Positions 4,739 to 10,981 of a stretch of 19,414 bases of DNA are shown here, one piece after another. The notes beneath the pieces were generated by a model that was given only the letters and a program-made list of their open reading frames with translations, was not told where the DNA came from and did no database searches. Source of the stretch: an uncultured Clostridia bacterium (GTDB lineage Bacteria; Bacillota; Clostridia; Oscillospirales; CAG-272); the NCBI GenBank assembly GCA_947624945.1, contig CANQMJ010000034.1:1-19414 (forward strand). Reading direction: 5' to 3'. The position numbers and the translations under genes were made by a program. How positions within the stretch are numbered: position 1 is the stretch's first letter; each line of letters opens with the position of its first letter.

Positions 4739-6633
4739 GCAAAAAGCAAAAAAGCGCGCTTTTCCGCATCATCGCTGCGGCGATAGTGACAGTCGTCCTC
4801 ATCGCCGTCCCCGCCGTGCCCGAGAGCGGGATCTTGCGTCTCTGCCTTTTCCTCATTCCTTATCTGATAGTCGGCTATGACATCATCATCGGCGCGGTCG
4901 AGGGCATAATACATCTTCAGCCGTTCGACGAGTGCTTTTTGATGGCTGTCGCGACAGTCGGCGCTTTCGCGCTCGGCGAGTATACGGAGGGCGTCGCCGT
5001 CATGCTGTTTTACCAGACGGGCGAGCTGTTCCAGTCGATAGCGGTCGGCAAGAGCCGCCGCTCGATAGGCGCGCTGATGGACATTCGTCCCGACTATGCA
5101 AACATCGAGCGCGATGACGGGACCGTTGAGCGCGTCGACCCCGACGAGGTCGCTGTCGGCTCGACGATAGTCGTGAACCCGGGCGAAAAGATACCGATAG
5201 ACGGCGTTATAATACGCGGCAAGACGACGCTTGACACGCGGGCGCTGACGGGCGAGTCGGTCCCCCGTCCCGCCGACGTCGGCGACGAGGTCAAGGGCGG
5301 CTGCATAAACGTGTCCGGCGTCATCGCCGTCCGCACCGAGAAGGAATTCGGCGAGTCGACGGCGTCTAAGATACTCGAACTGCTCGAAGGCGCGAGCTCG
5401 AAAAAGTCGCGCTCCGAGGATTTCATCACCAAGTTCGCGCGCATATACACGCCCGCCGTCTGCGCGGCGGCTCTGCTGCTCGCCGTCGTCCCGCCGACGG
5501 TGATAATATTGACGGGCGGCGGAAACGTCTACGCCGACTGGGTCTACCGCGCGCTGTCGTTTCTCGTCATAAGCTGTCCGTGCGCGCTCGTCGTGTCGAT
5601 ACCGCTGACGTTCTTCGCCGGGATCGGCGGCGCGGGCTCGCTCGGCATCCTCATAAAAGGCTCAAACTACGTCGAGACGCTGTCGCAGATAAAGACAGTC
5701 GTATTTGACAAAACGGGAACGATGACGAAGGGCACGTTCGCCGTCGAGGGCATACACTATCCCGCAATCGCGGAGTCGCGCATACTTGAGCTTGCCGCAC
5801 ACGCGGAAGCGTTCTCGTCGCACCCGGTCGCGCGCAGTCTGTGCGAAGCATACAGGCGAAAGATAGACAAATCGCGCGTCTCCGACGTGTCGGAGGAGGG
5901 CGGTCACGGCGTTGTCGCCACCGTCGACGGCGTAAGAGTCGCCGTCGGCAACTCGAAGCTGATGAATGAGCTCGGCATCGAATACCGCCCGTGCTCGCAT
6001 GTCGGCACCGTCGTTCACGTTGCGTTCGACGGCGAATATGTCGGTCACATCCTCATCGCGGACGAGATAAAGCCGGAGGCGGCGGAGGCTGTGCGCTCCC
6101 TGCGCGGCGCGCATGTGTCGCACCTCGTCATGCTGACCGGCGACGTCGAGTCTGTCGGCCGCGACGTCGCGTCAAAGATAGGCGTCGACGACGTGCGCTG
6201 CGGACTTCTCCCCGACGGCAAGGTCGAGGCTGTAGAGGAGCTTATAAAGAACGCGGGCAAAAATGAAAAACTGGCGTTCGTCGGCGACGGCATCAACGAC
6301 GCTCCCGTGCTCGCGCTCGCAGATGTGGGAATCGCGATGGGCGCGCTCGGCTCCGACGCCGCTATCGAGGCCGCCGACGTCGTTTTGATGGACGACGACC
6401 CGCGCCGCGTCGCCGACGCGATATCGCATTCGCGGACGTGCATGTCGATAGTCCGCGCCAACATCGCGCTCGCCATCGGCGTGAAGCTGTTATGCCTCGT
6501 TCTCGTCGCGCTGCGGCTCGTCGGCATGTGGGCAGCGATATTCGCCGACGTCGGCGTGATGGTACTTGCCGTATGCAACGCGATACGCGCGCTGTTCGTG
6601 GGCAAATACAAGCGGACAAAACCGACTGTGTAA
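4735..6633 (+). CDS. P1B-type Zn2+/Cd2+/Pb2+-exporting ATPase
   Basis: This 632-residue membrane pump couples ATP hydrolysis to export of divalent soft metals. All P-type hallmarks are present: TGES (172-175) in the actuator domain, CPC (281-283) in the transport helix, DKTGT with phosphorylated D325, the HP dipeptide (H363-P364) of the nucleotide domain, and GDGIND with D518 and D522. The final two helices hold K584 and D605. Their spacing of 21 equals that of K693 and D714 in E. coli ZntA, which supports Zn/Cd/Pb rather than Cu specificity. The protein has no N-terminal HMA domain; the preceding gene supplies it. The start overlaps that gene by four bases. Transcription probably ends in the repeat/terminator at 6644-6770. 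It belongs to the ZntA/CadA family; I cannot tell which metal is physiological. Confidence 0.95.
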   Translation: MSKKQKSALFRIIAAAIVTVVLIAVPAVPESGILRLCLFLIPYLIVGYDIIIGAVEGIIHLQPFDECFLMAVATVGAFALGEYTEGVAVMLFYQTGELFQSIAVGKSRRSIGALMDIRPDYANIERDDGTVERVDPDEVAVGSTIVVNPGEKIPIDGVIIRGKTTLDTRALTGESVPRPADVGDEVKGGCINVSGVIAVRTEKEFGESTASKILELLEGASSKKSRSEDFITKFARIYTPAVCAAALLLAVVPPTVIILTGGGNVYADWVYRALSFLVISCPCALVVSIPLTFFAGIGGAGSLGILIKGSNYVETLSQIKTVVFDKTGTMTKGTFAVEGIHYPAIAESRILELAAHAEAFSSHPVARSLCEAYRRKIDKSRVSDVSEEGGHGVVATVDGVRVAVGNSKLMNELGIEYRPCSHVGTVVHVAFDGEYVGHILIADEIKPEAAEAVRSLRGAHVSHLVMLTGDVESVGRDVASKIGVDDVRCGLLPDGKVEAVEELIKNAGKNEKLAFVGDGINDAPVLALADVGIAMGALGSDAAIEAADVVLMDDDPRRVADAISHSRTCMSIVRANIALAIGVKLLCLVLVALRLVGMWAAIFADVGVMVLAVCNAIRALFVGKYKRTKPTV

Positions 6634-6643
6634 AACGATCCGA

Positions 6644-6770
6644 TAAAAAAGTAATAAAAACTTTTGAACAAGGGGTGCGGGTGGAAACGGAAAAAGGGGC
6701 ATACGCCCCTTTTTCTGCTTTTCCGTTTACGGAAAAGCCAACTTCCTCATGAAAAGTTCTTCCCCCGCTT
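6644..6770 (-). repeat. Palindromic repeat, long form (copy R3), between convergent genes
   Basis: Read on the minus strand, it has the same order of parts as R1. The outer stem is GCGGG (6677-6681) with CCCGC (6764-6768). The arms are AACTT/AAGTT (6740-6744, 6754-6758), a 9-bp hairpin 6717-6725/6730-6738 and an 11-bp hairpin 6690-6700/6705-6715. The tail (6646-6676) matches the R1 tail. Arm sequences differ from R1 while pairing is kept. Confidence 0.8.
6690..6715. terminator. Bidirectional Rho-independent terminator within R3
   Basis: The stem GAAAAAGGGGC / GCCCCTTTTTC with loop ATAC presents a GC core followed by five T on either strand. It can therefore stop both the ATPase transcript (plus) and the arsR transcript (minus), which converge here. 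Confidence 0.75.
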
Positions 6771-6774
6771 AAAA

Positions 6775-7143
6775 TTATTCTTCCAAATGCTCCATGCCCT
6801 GACTGATTATCGTTCTGACGTGATCGTCGGCGAGCGAATAAAACATCGACTTACCCGAGCGGCGCGAGCGCACGAGCTTGTTCCGCTTCAAAATCGCCAG
6901 CTGATGCGACACGGCGGAGTCCGTCATCGACAGCGCGGCGGCGAGGTCGCACACGCACACCTCCGCTTCAAACAGAACGAACAGTATGCGGATGCGCGTC
7001 GAGTCGCCGAATATTTTGAACAGCTCCGCGAGGTCGTAGAGCGAGTCCTCGTCGGGCAGCTTTTCGTTGACGATGCGCAAGAGGTCGTCGTGTATCTCCG
7101 TCGCCTCGCAACGCTCGTTTTCGTAGTTGTCGTTATTGTTCAT
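6775..7143 (-). CDS. ArsR/SmtB-family metal-sensing repressor
   Basis: This 122-residue winged-helix repressor has the same length as SmtB and CadC. It should bind DNA as a dimer and release it on binding Zn, Cd or Pb. Helix alpha-3 carries ELCVCD-like EVCVCD (C63, C65); alpha-5 carries D106, H108, H119 and E122, matching the SmtB zinc site in spacing. C12 and H18 in the N-terminal arm could complete an alpha-3N site. DNA-recognition helix: about 74-88. The ATG at 7143 follows the stop of the DUF6807 gene by eight bases and has no clear ribosome site, so translation is probably by coupling. It lies last in a sugar-type operon, tail to tail with the metal exporter; the dyad at 4461-4486 is its likely target. 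Upstream in-frame codons overlap the preceding gene and are rejected. Confidence 0.92.
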   Translation of the reverse strand: MNNNDNYENERCEATEIHDDLLRIVNEKLPDEDSLYDLAELFKIFGDSTRIRILFVLFEAEVCVCDLAAALSMTDSAVSHQLAILKRNKLVRSRRSGKSMFYSLADDHVRTIISQGMEHLEE

Positions 7144-7151
7144 ATCAGCGT

Positions 7152-8210
7152 TTACTTGCAGTACGCGATGAATCTGTCGGCGATGTGCGCGTCGTCCGCT
7201 GTCGAGGCGAAGAACACGATGCGGTACGCGTACGTGAGCGATGTCCCCGCCGGTATCGTGAGCCCGCCGCGGAAGTAGAGATTGTTCGCCGCGAACAGAC
7301 CGTAGTCGCGAATGTGCCACGTCGTCGGATAGCGCTCGTTTTTCGGGTCGTCGAATACGGCGACACCTACATCGTGACCCGACAGCCTGCCGCCGTAAAC
7401 GCACCAGTTCGCGGCGCGTCCCCAGCACTCCGCCTCGCCGCGTCCGCCGTACGAGTTGGCGATGTAGCCGCCGCGCTCGGCTCTGAGCGGGTCCGCCATT
7501 CGCACGCCGAGGGGTCCCGCCTCCTTCGTTTTGCCGAATATGACGTCGCCGTACGATGCTGTATACGTTATCGACACGTCGATATAGCGGCAGCCTTCCG
7601 GCTGCGCGTAAAATTTATACGTTGCGACAGCGTCCGCCATCGGCGCGCCGTCGTGCGCGCACCACGTCGTTTTCGCGTCGAACGACGCGTATGCGGCAGT
7701 TTCGACGACGTTTTCGATACCGCCGTGGTGCTGTATGCCGCAGTTCTCGGGCTCGTTCCAGAAGTCGACGTGCTCGCCCGCGCCCGCGACGGTCACGTCG
7801 CCGACGCCGAAGAATACGGAGCGGTGATGCGGATGCTCCTTCGTTTCGAAGTCGAGGCGCGTATACGACTCGCCGAACGGCGTCATTATCGGTCCGAGGT
7901 ACGGCTTTGCGAGCTTTTCGTCGTAGACGTACGACGCAAATACGCTGCCGCCGACAGTTATGTCGAAGCGGTCGCCCGCGCCCGTGTAGCCTATTTTGAC
8001 GTCGTTTTCGTTTGACGGCAGCGTGTCGGGCTCGAATTCGTACCCGCCCGCTGGAACGGTCAGTATCGCCGTCACACCCCCGTCCTCAAACGACGCCGGA
8101 TAAAGCTTGCCGTCCGTGCCTCGCAGCGCGTTGTATGGGCCGCTCACGTCGGTCTTGACTGTCACGGGCTCCGCGTGAAGGTCGCGGAGCGTCTTATACC
8201 TGATGCTCAT
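7152..8210 (-). CDS. DUF6807 (PmoA-like) family protein
   Basis: This 352-residue protein matches the family often labelled methane oxygenase PmoA, now DUF6807; the old name is misleading because it has nothing to do with methane oxidation. The family hallmark is visible: a KPYL.P..TPFGES.TR segment (102-118), then KEHPHHRS (HPHHR at 126-130), and VDFWNE soon after. The His-rich loop suggests a metal or substrate site. Such proteins commonly occur beside sugar-isomerase-like and oxidoreductase genes in carbohydrate-use loci, but the reaction is not established to my knowledge. No signal peptide is seen, so it is cytoplasmic. The start ATG at 8208-8210 has AAGGGGGAA upstream. It lies 19 bases after the isomerase-like gene and 8 bases before arsR, as the middle gene of one operon. 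Confidence 0.85.
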   Translation of the reverse strand: MSIRYKTLRDLHAEPVTVKTDVSGPYNALRGTDGKLYPASFEDGGVTAILTVPAGGYEFEPDTLPSNENDVKIGYTGAGDRFDITVGGSVFASYVYDEKLAKPYLGPIMTPFGESYTRLDFETKEHPHHRSVFFGVGDVTVAGAGEHVDFWNEPENCGIQHHGGIENVVETAAYASFDAKTTWCAHDGAPMADAVATYKFYAQPEGCRYIDVSITYTASYGDVIFGKTKEAGPLGVRMADPLRAERGGYIANSYGGRGEAECWGRAANWCVYGGRLSGHDVGVAVFDDPKNERYPTTWHIRDYGLFAANNLYFRGGLTIPAGTSLTYAYRIVFFASTADDAHIADRFIAYCK

Positions 8211-8229
8211 TTTTGTTCCCCCTTAAAAA

Positions 8230-9057
8230 TCAAAAATGTTTGTTCATAAATTCGTATGCGAGCTTTACCTCGCGCTCAAAGTCGGTAAATCCGCACTCGA
8301 CGGAGACGCGTCCAGCGTACGGCGTTTTCCCGAGCGCTTCCGCGAACGCGGCGAGGTATTCGCCGCCGTGCGCGCCCGGATATACGCGGTCGGGCGCTTC
8401 CGACACGTGTATGTGTGCGGGCATTGTATCCATAGATATGAGCGTGTCCGCGCTCTCGCCGCCGCACGCCATGTGGAACGCGTCGGCGAGGTATGCGATC
8501 TTGTCGCTGCCGACTGCCTTCGCCATCGCAGCGCCCGTCGCAACGTCGTTTATCGCGTTGCATTCGAGCGCACGGAGCGGCTCGATCGCGACGGTGACGC
8601 CGTATTTTTCCGCGGTCTGCGCGCACATGTGAAGAAAGCGCACGATGTATTCGCGTCCGCACGCCGTCGTCATACCGTCCGGTATGCGGCGTGCTCCGCC
8701 CGAGCCGAACACTACGACTCTGACGCCGAGCTTCGCCATGCGGCGCATCGACTCCTCGACGTAGCGATAAAGCGGACCGTCCGCGTCGCACGCGCCGTCG
8801 GCGACGATTTTATACGTCGGCGGTATGAAGCTGTTGCACGCCTCGATCGGCAGCTTTTCGGAAACGGCGCGTTCGAGCTGCGTCTCCGTCAGCCCCATTA
8901 TGACGCCGACGCCCGCCTCCGCGTAGTCGAAGCCCGCGCCGATTATCGCGCCGCACCCCCATTCGAGCGACGCGAGCGCGTCTGCCGCTATCCCCGCTTC
9001 GCCCTCGGGCATGAACGACGCGCCGGGAACGCAGCAGCCTATCCTGTATCTTGACAT
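8230..9057 (-). CDS. Sugar phosphate isomerase/epimerase-like TIM-barrel protein
   Basis: This 275-residue protein belongs to the xylose-isomerase-like TIM-barrel superfamily (AP_endonuc_2 fold), which includes sugar phosphate isomerases, epimerases and inosose dehydratase-like enzymes. Supporting motifs are the N-terminal IGCCVPG strand, VAIEPL with the catalytic-type Glu near residue 158, YLADAFHMA with an Asp/His pair, HIHVSE near 213-218, and VSVECGF near the C-terminus. These Glu, Asp and His residues normally bind a divalent metal. The exact substrate cannot be read from sequence. The ATG at 9055-9057 has a GAGGTG ribosome site. It is the first gene of an operon with the DUF6807 gene and arsR, driven by the promoter at 9091-9119. 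The neighbourhood suggests use of a modified or uncommon sugar. Confidence 0.88.
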   Translation of the reverse strand: MSRYRIGCCVPGASFMPEGEAGIAADALASLEWGCGAIIGAGFDYAEAGVGVIMGLTETQLERAVSEKLPIEACNSFIPPTYKIVADGACDADGPLYRYVEESMRRMAKLGVRVVVFGSGGARRIPDGMTTACGREYIVRFLHMCAQTAEKYGVTVAIEPLRALECNAINDVATGAAMAKAVGSDKIAYLADAFHMACGGESADTLISMDTMPAHIHVSEAPDRVYPGAHGGEYLAAFAEALGKTPYAGRVSVECGFTDFEREVKLAYEFMNKHF

Positions 9058-9090
9058 ATTTTCACCTCAAAATATGTATTCCACGGTGAT

Positions 9091-9119
9091 ATTTTACCAC
9101 AGTACAGTCTCTTGCGCAA
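9091..9119 (-). promoter_or_regulatory. Promoter of the isomerase-DUF6807-arsR operon
   Basis: On the minus strand TTGCGC (9114-9119), a 17-base spacer and TAAAAT (about 9091-9096) with TG one base upstream. The -35 is poor but overlaps a direct repeat (9114-9125 and 9140-9151), which could be a regulator site. Confidence 0.55.
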
Positions 9120-9151
9120 TCGTTTTTGAGCGATTTTGCGCGCAATCGTTT
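9114..9151. repeat. Direct repeat GCGCAATCGTTT overlapping the -35
   Basis: The 12-mer occurs exactly at 9114-9125 and 9140-9151. Between them CGATTTTGCGC forms an inverted match to the first copy. The spacing of 26 bases and overlap with the -35 box suit a transcription-factor site. Confidence 0.6.
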
Positions 9152-9154
9152 ACA

Positions 9155-9189
9155 AAAAAGAGGCGCGACAAACTGTCACGCCTCTTTTT
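9155..9189. terminator. Bidirectional Rho-independent terminator
   Basis: AAAAAGAGGCG (9155-9165) pairs with CGCCTCTTTTT (9179-9189); inner GACA/TGTC extends the stem around loop AAC. It begins 12 bases beyond the stop of the membrane-protein gene on the minus strand, which it should terminate. Confidence 0.88.
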
Positions 9190-9200
9190 GCGTCCGTTTC

Positions 9201-9620
9201 TTATCTGTGAGCTATCGCGTCCCATATCTTGCGCACGAGCGATATTATACCGTAGCAGACTATCGCACCGACGCTCGCCGCCGATTCCGCACCGAACACA
9301 GTGACGATCAGAGACGAAACGACGAACGCCGTCTGTCCGACGCCCGCGCCGGGTGCCGCCGCGCTTTCGGACACCGTGTAGATGATCTCGGCGACGATAA
9401 ATCCGACGAGCGCCAAAATGAACGGCATGAACACGAGTATCGGACGCTCGACCGTCATCCAGAGTATGACCTGTATCACGAGCGCATAAATGAATATAAC
9501 GACAGGCATATTGATAAAACCGCCCAAAAACAACATCGCCGCAGACGGTATGACCGAAAACAGTGCGGCTATTATGAGCGCGGACAGCGCCGGATGTCTG
9601 TCGGTATAATAATTGAGCAT
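9201..9620 (-). CDS. Small integral membrane protein of unknown function
   Basis: This 139-residue protein has about four hydrophobic segments (roughly residues 12-34, 38-57, 62-86 and 96-130) joined by short loops, so it should be an integral membrane protein. I do not recognise a family. The start ATG at 9618-9620 has only a modest ribosome site (GGCGGTG). Its own promoter (9664-9693) and its own terminator (9155-9189) make it a single-gene unit. It is divergent from spo0A, with about 300 bases between the two starts. Membership in the Spo0A regulon is possible but nothing in the sequence shows it. Confidence 0.72.
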   Translation of the reverse strand: MLNYYTDRHPALSALIIAALFSVIPSAAMLFLGGFINMPVVIFIYALVIQVILWMTVERPILVFMPFILALVGFIVAEIIYTVSESAAAPGAGVGQTAFVVSSLIVTVFGAESAASVGAIVCYGIISLVRKIWDAIAHR

Positions 9621-9663
9621 ATATCGTCACCGCCGAATCTGACATTTTACATTGTTTTCGTTC

Positions 9664-9693
9664 ATTTTATCACACAGCGTCGTCATATGTCAA
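9664..9693 (-). promoter_or_regulatory. Promoter of the membrane-protein gene
   Basis: On the minus strand TTGACA (9688-9693), 18 bases, TAAAAT (9664-9669), with a TG one base upstream of the -10. The start would lie near 9657, about 37 bases before the ATG. Confidence 0.7.
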
Positions 9694-9861
9694 CAAAAAA
9701 GCGATGATTCCGCGCATATCCGCGCCGGTCAAATCGTTTTCGCTCATATTCGATACGCATCCCTTCTCTTCCGTTTACGGCGATTTTTTTCGCGTTCAAC
9801 TTTTGCTGTTTCAACCAAATCGACGCGGAAATGTTTGTGGAAATTTTTGGAAGATAGAATA

Positions 9862-9890
9862 TTGCTATTTATGGAAGAATGTGGTATCAT
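9862..9890 (+). promoter_or_regulatory. Probable vegetative promoter of spo0A
   Basis: TTGCTA (9862-9867), a 17-base spacer and TATCAT (9885-9890) preceded by TG one base upstream. The start point would be near 9897, about 30 bases before the ATG. The stretch 9700-9860 further upstream shows no gene. Confidence 0.6.
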
Positions 9891-9927
9891 ATTTTCACAG
9901 CCAAAACGAAGGACGGAGATAAATGAA

Positions 9928-10704
9928 ATGGAACAGAATAAAAAAATACTGATCGCGGACGAAAACGGCGATTCGAGAAAGAAATGCAGGGACGCGCTCA
10001 CGAGAGCCGGATATCATAACGTAGACGAAGCCTACAACGGCGAGGATGCGCTGATGAAGATCAGCCGCATGCACCCTGACGTCGTCATAGCGGACATATG
10101 GCTGTCGAAGCTCGACGGCATAGGACTTTTGCGAAGCTGCCGCACGATGAATTTCGGTCAGGACAAGCGCCCCGTGTTCATCATACTGTCGCTCGTGTCG
10201 AATCAGAACATACTGCTCGACGCGATGAACGCAGGCGCGTCGCTTTGTCTGCTCAAACCGCTCGACTACGGCAGTCTCGTCAGCCATATAGAAGCGCTCA
10301 CCGGCGATACCGCGTCGCCGCAGCAAGCGCCCGAAAACGCCGCCGCGCCCGACATCGAGACACAGGTCACAAAGATAATACATCAGATCGGCGTACCCGC
10401 GCACATAAAGGGATATCAATATCTGCGCACGGCGATACTCATGACGATAGCCGACAGCGACATCATCAACTCCGTGACGAAGGTGCTCTATCCGTCTGTG
10501 GCGAAGAAATACTCCACGACGACGTCGCGCGTCGAGCGCGCGATACGCCACGCGATAGAGGTCGCGTGGGACCGCGGCGACGTCGACACGCTCAATTCGT
10601 ATTTCGGCTACACGATACAGAACTCGCGCGGCAAGCCGACGAACTCCGAATTCATTGCGATGATAGCGGACAATCTGCGACTTAAGTATAAAATGTATAA
10701 CTGA
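9928..10704 (+). CDS. spo0A: Sporulation master regulator Spo0A
   Basis: This 258-residue protein is the phosphorelay response regulator that triggers sporulation and stationary-phase programmes in Firmicutes. The receiver domain (about 5-125) has acidic D11 and E12, phospho-acceptor D56, S88 at the Thr/Ser switch and K110. The C-terminal DNA-binding domain (about 148-258) is unmistakable, with GVPAHIKGYQYLR, then the recognition segment SRVERAIRHAIEVAW and the family-specific PTNSEFIAMIAD. The length is close to the usual 260-270. The start is the ATG at 9928, with CGGAG nine bases upstream. The receiver is the more diverged part: the usual MP after the phospho-Asp is replaced by LS. In many Firmicutes spoIVB precedes spo0A; here the upstream neighbour is a divergent membrane-protein gene. 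A terminator follows directly. Confidence 0.97.
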   Translation: MEQNKKILIADENGDSRKKCRDALTRAGYHNVDEAYNGEDALMKISRMHPDVVIADIWLSKLDGIGLLRSCRTMNFGQDKRPVFIILSLVSNQNILLDAMNAGASLCLLKPLDYGSLVSHIEALTGDTASPQQAPENAAAPDIETQVTKIIHQIGVPAHIKGYQYLRTAILMTIADSDIINSVTKVLYPSVAKKYSTTTSRVERAIRHAIEVAWDRGDVDTLNSYFGYTIQNSRGKPTNSEFIAMIADNLRLKYKMYN

Positions 10705-10727
10705 CGTCAAAATGAAATATTACGACC

Positions 10728-10758
10728 AAAAAAGAGAAGGCGCCGCCTTCTCTTTTTT
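10728..10758. terminator. Rho-independent terminator of spo0A
   Basis: AAAAAAGAGAAGGC (10728-10741) pairs exactly with GCCTTCTCTTTTTT (10745-10758) around a 3-base loop. It begins 23 bases after the spo0A stop. The A-rich left flank makes it potentially bidirectional. Confidence 0.9.
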
Positions 10759-10869
10759 GCGTCTTTATCCCGCGCTTTTTGCGGAATTAAAAAAATCAAG
10801 TTTCATGACGCGCGCCATTATCACATTTGACGAAATTTCGATACGGCGCGCGAAACATTGAAAATCCAC

Positions 10870-10898
10870 TTGAAATATTTAGTTATAATAGGTATAAT
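10870..10898 (+). promoter_or_regulatory. Promoter of the carboxyltransferase/sodium-pump operon
   Basis: TTGAAA (10870-10875), exactly 17 bases, TATAAT (10893-10898). Transcription from about 10905 would give a 75-base leader that includes a possible GCGG/CCGC stem. The preceding 10760-10865 holds no gene or repeat that I can identify. Confidence 0.8.
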
Positions 10899-10981
10899 AT
10901 TTTACAATGGGTCAAAATGGGACGGAGCGGTGCAAACTGCTGTGACGCCGCTTATTTCCTACATGAAACCGGAGGTTTGTT

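Noticed and set aside
6775..7428. Longer arsR reading frame extending upstream to 7428
   Set aside because: The extension overlaps the DUF6807 coding region out of frame, and the protein from 7143 has exactly the length of SmtB and CadC.
9836..9860. Possible sigma-H promoter before spo0A (GGAAAT ... GAAT)
   Set aside because: The spacer is about nine bases rather than the usual 11-12, and the -35 lacks the A before GGA.
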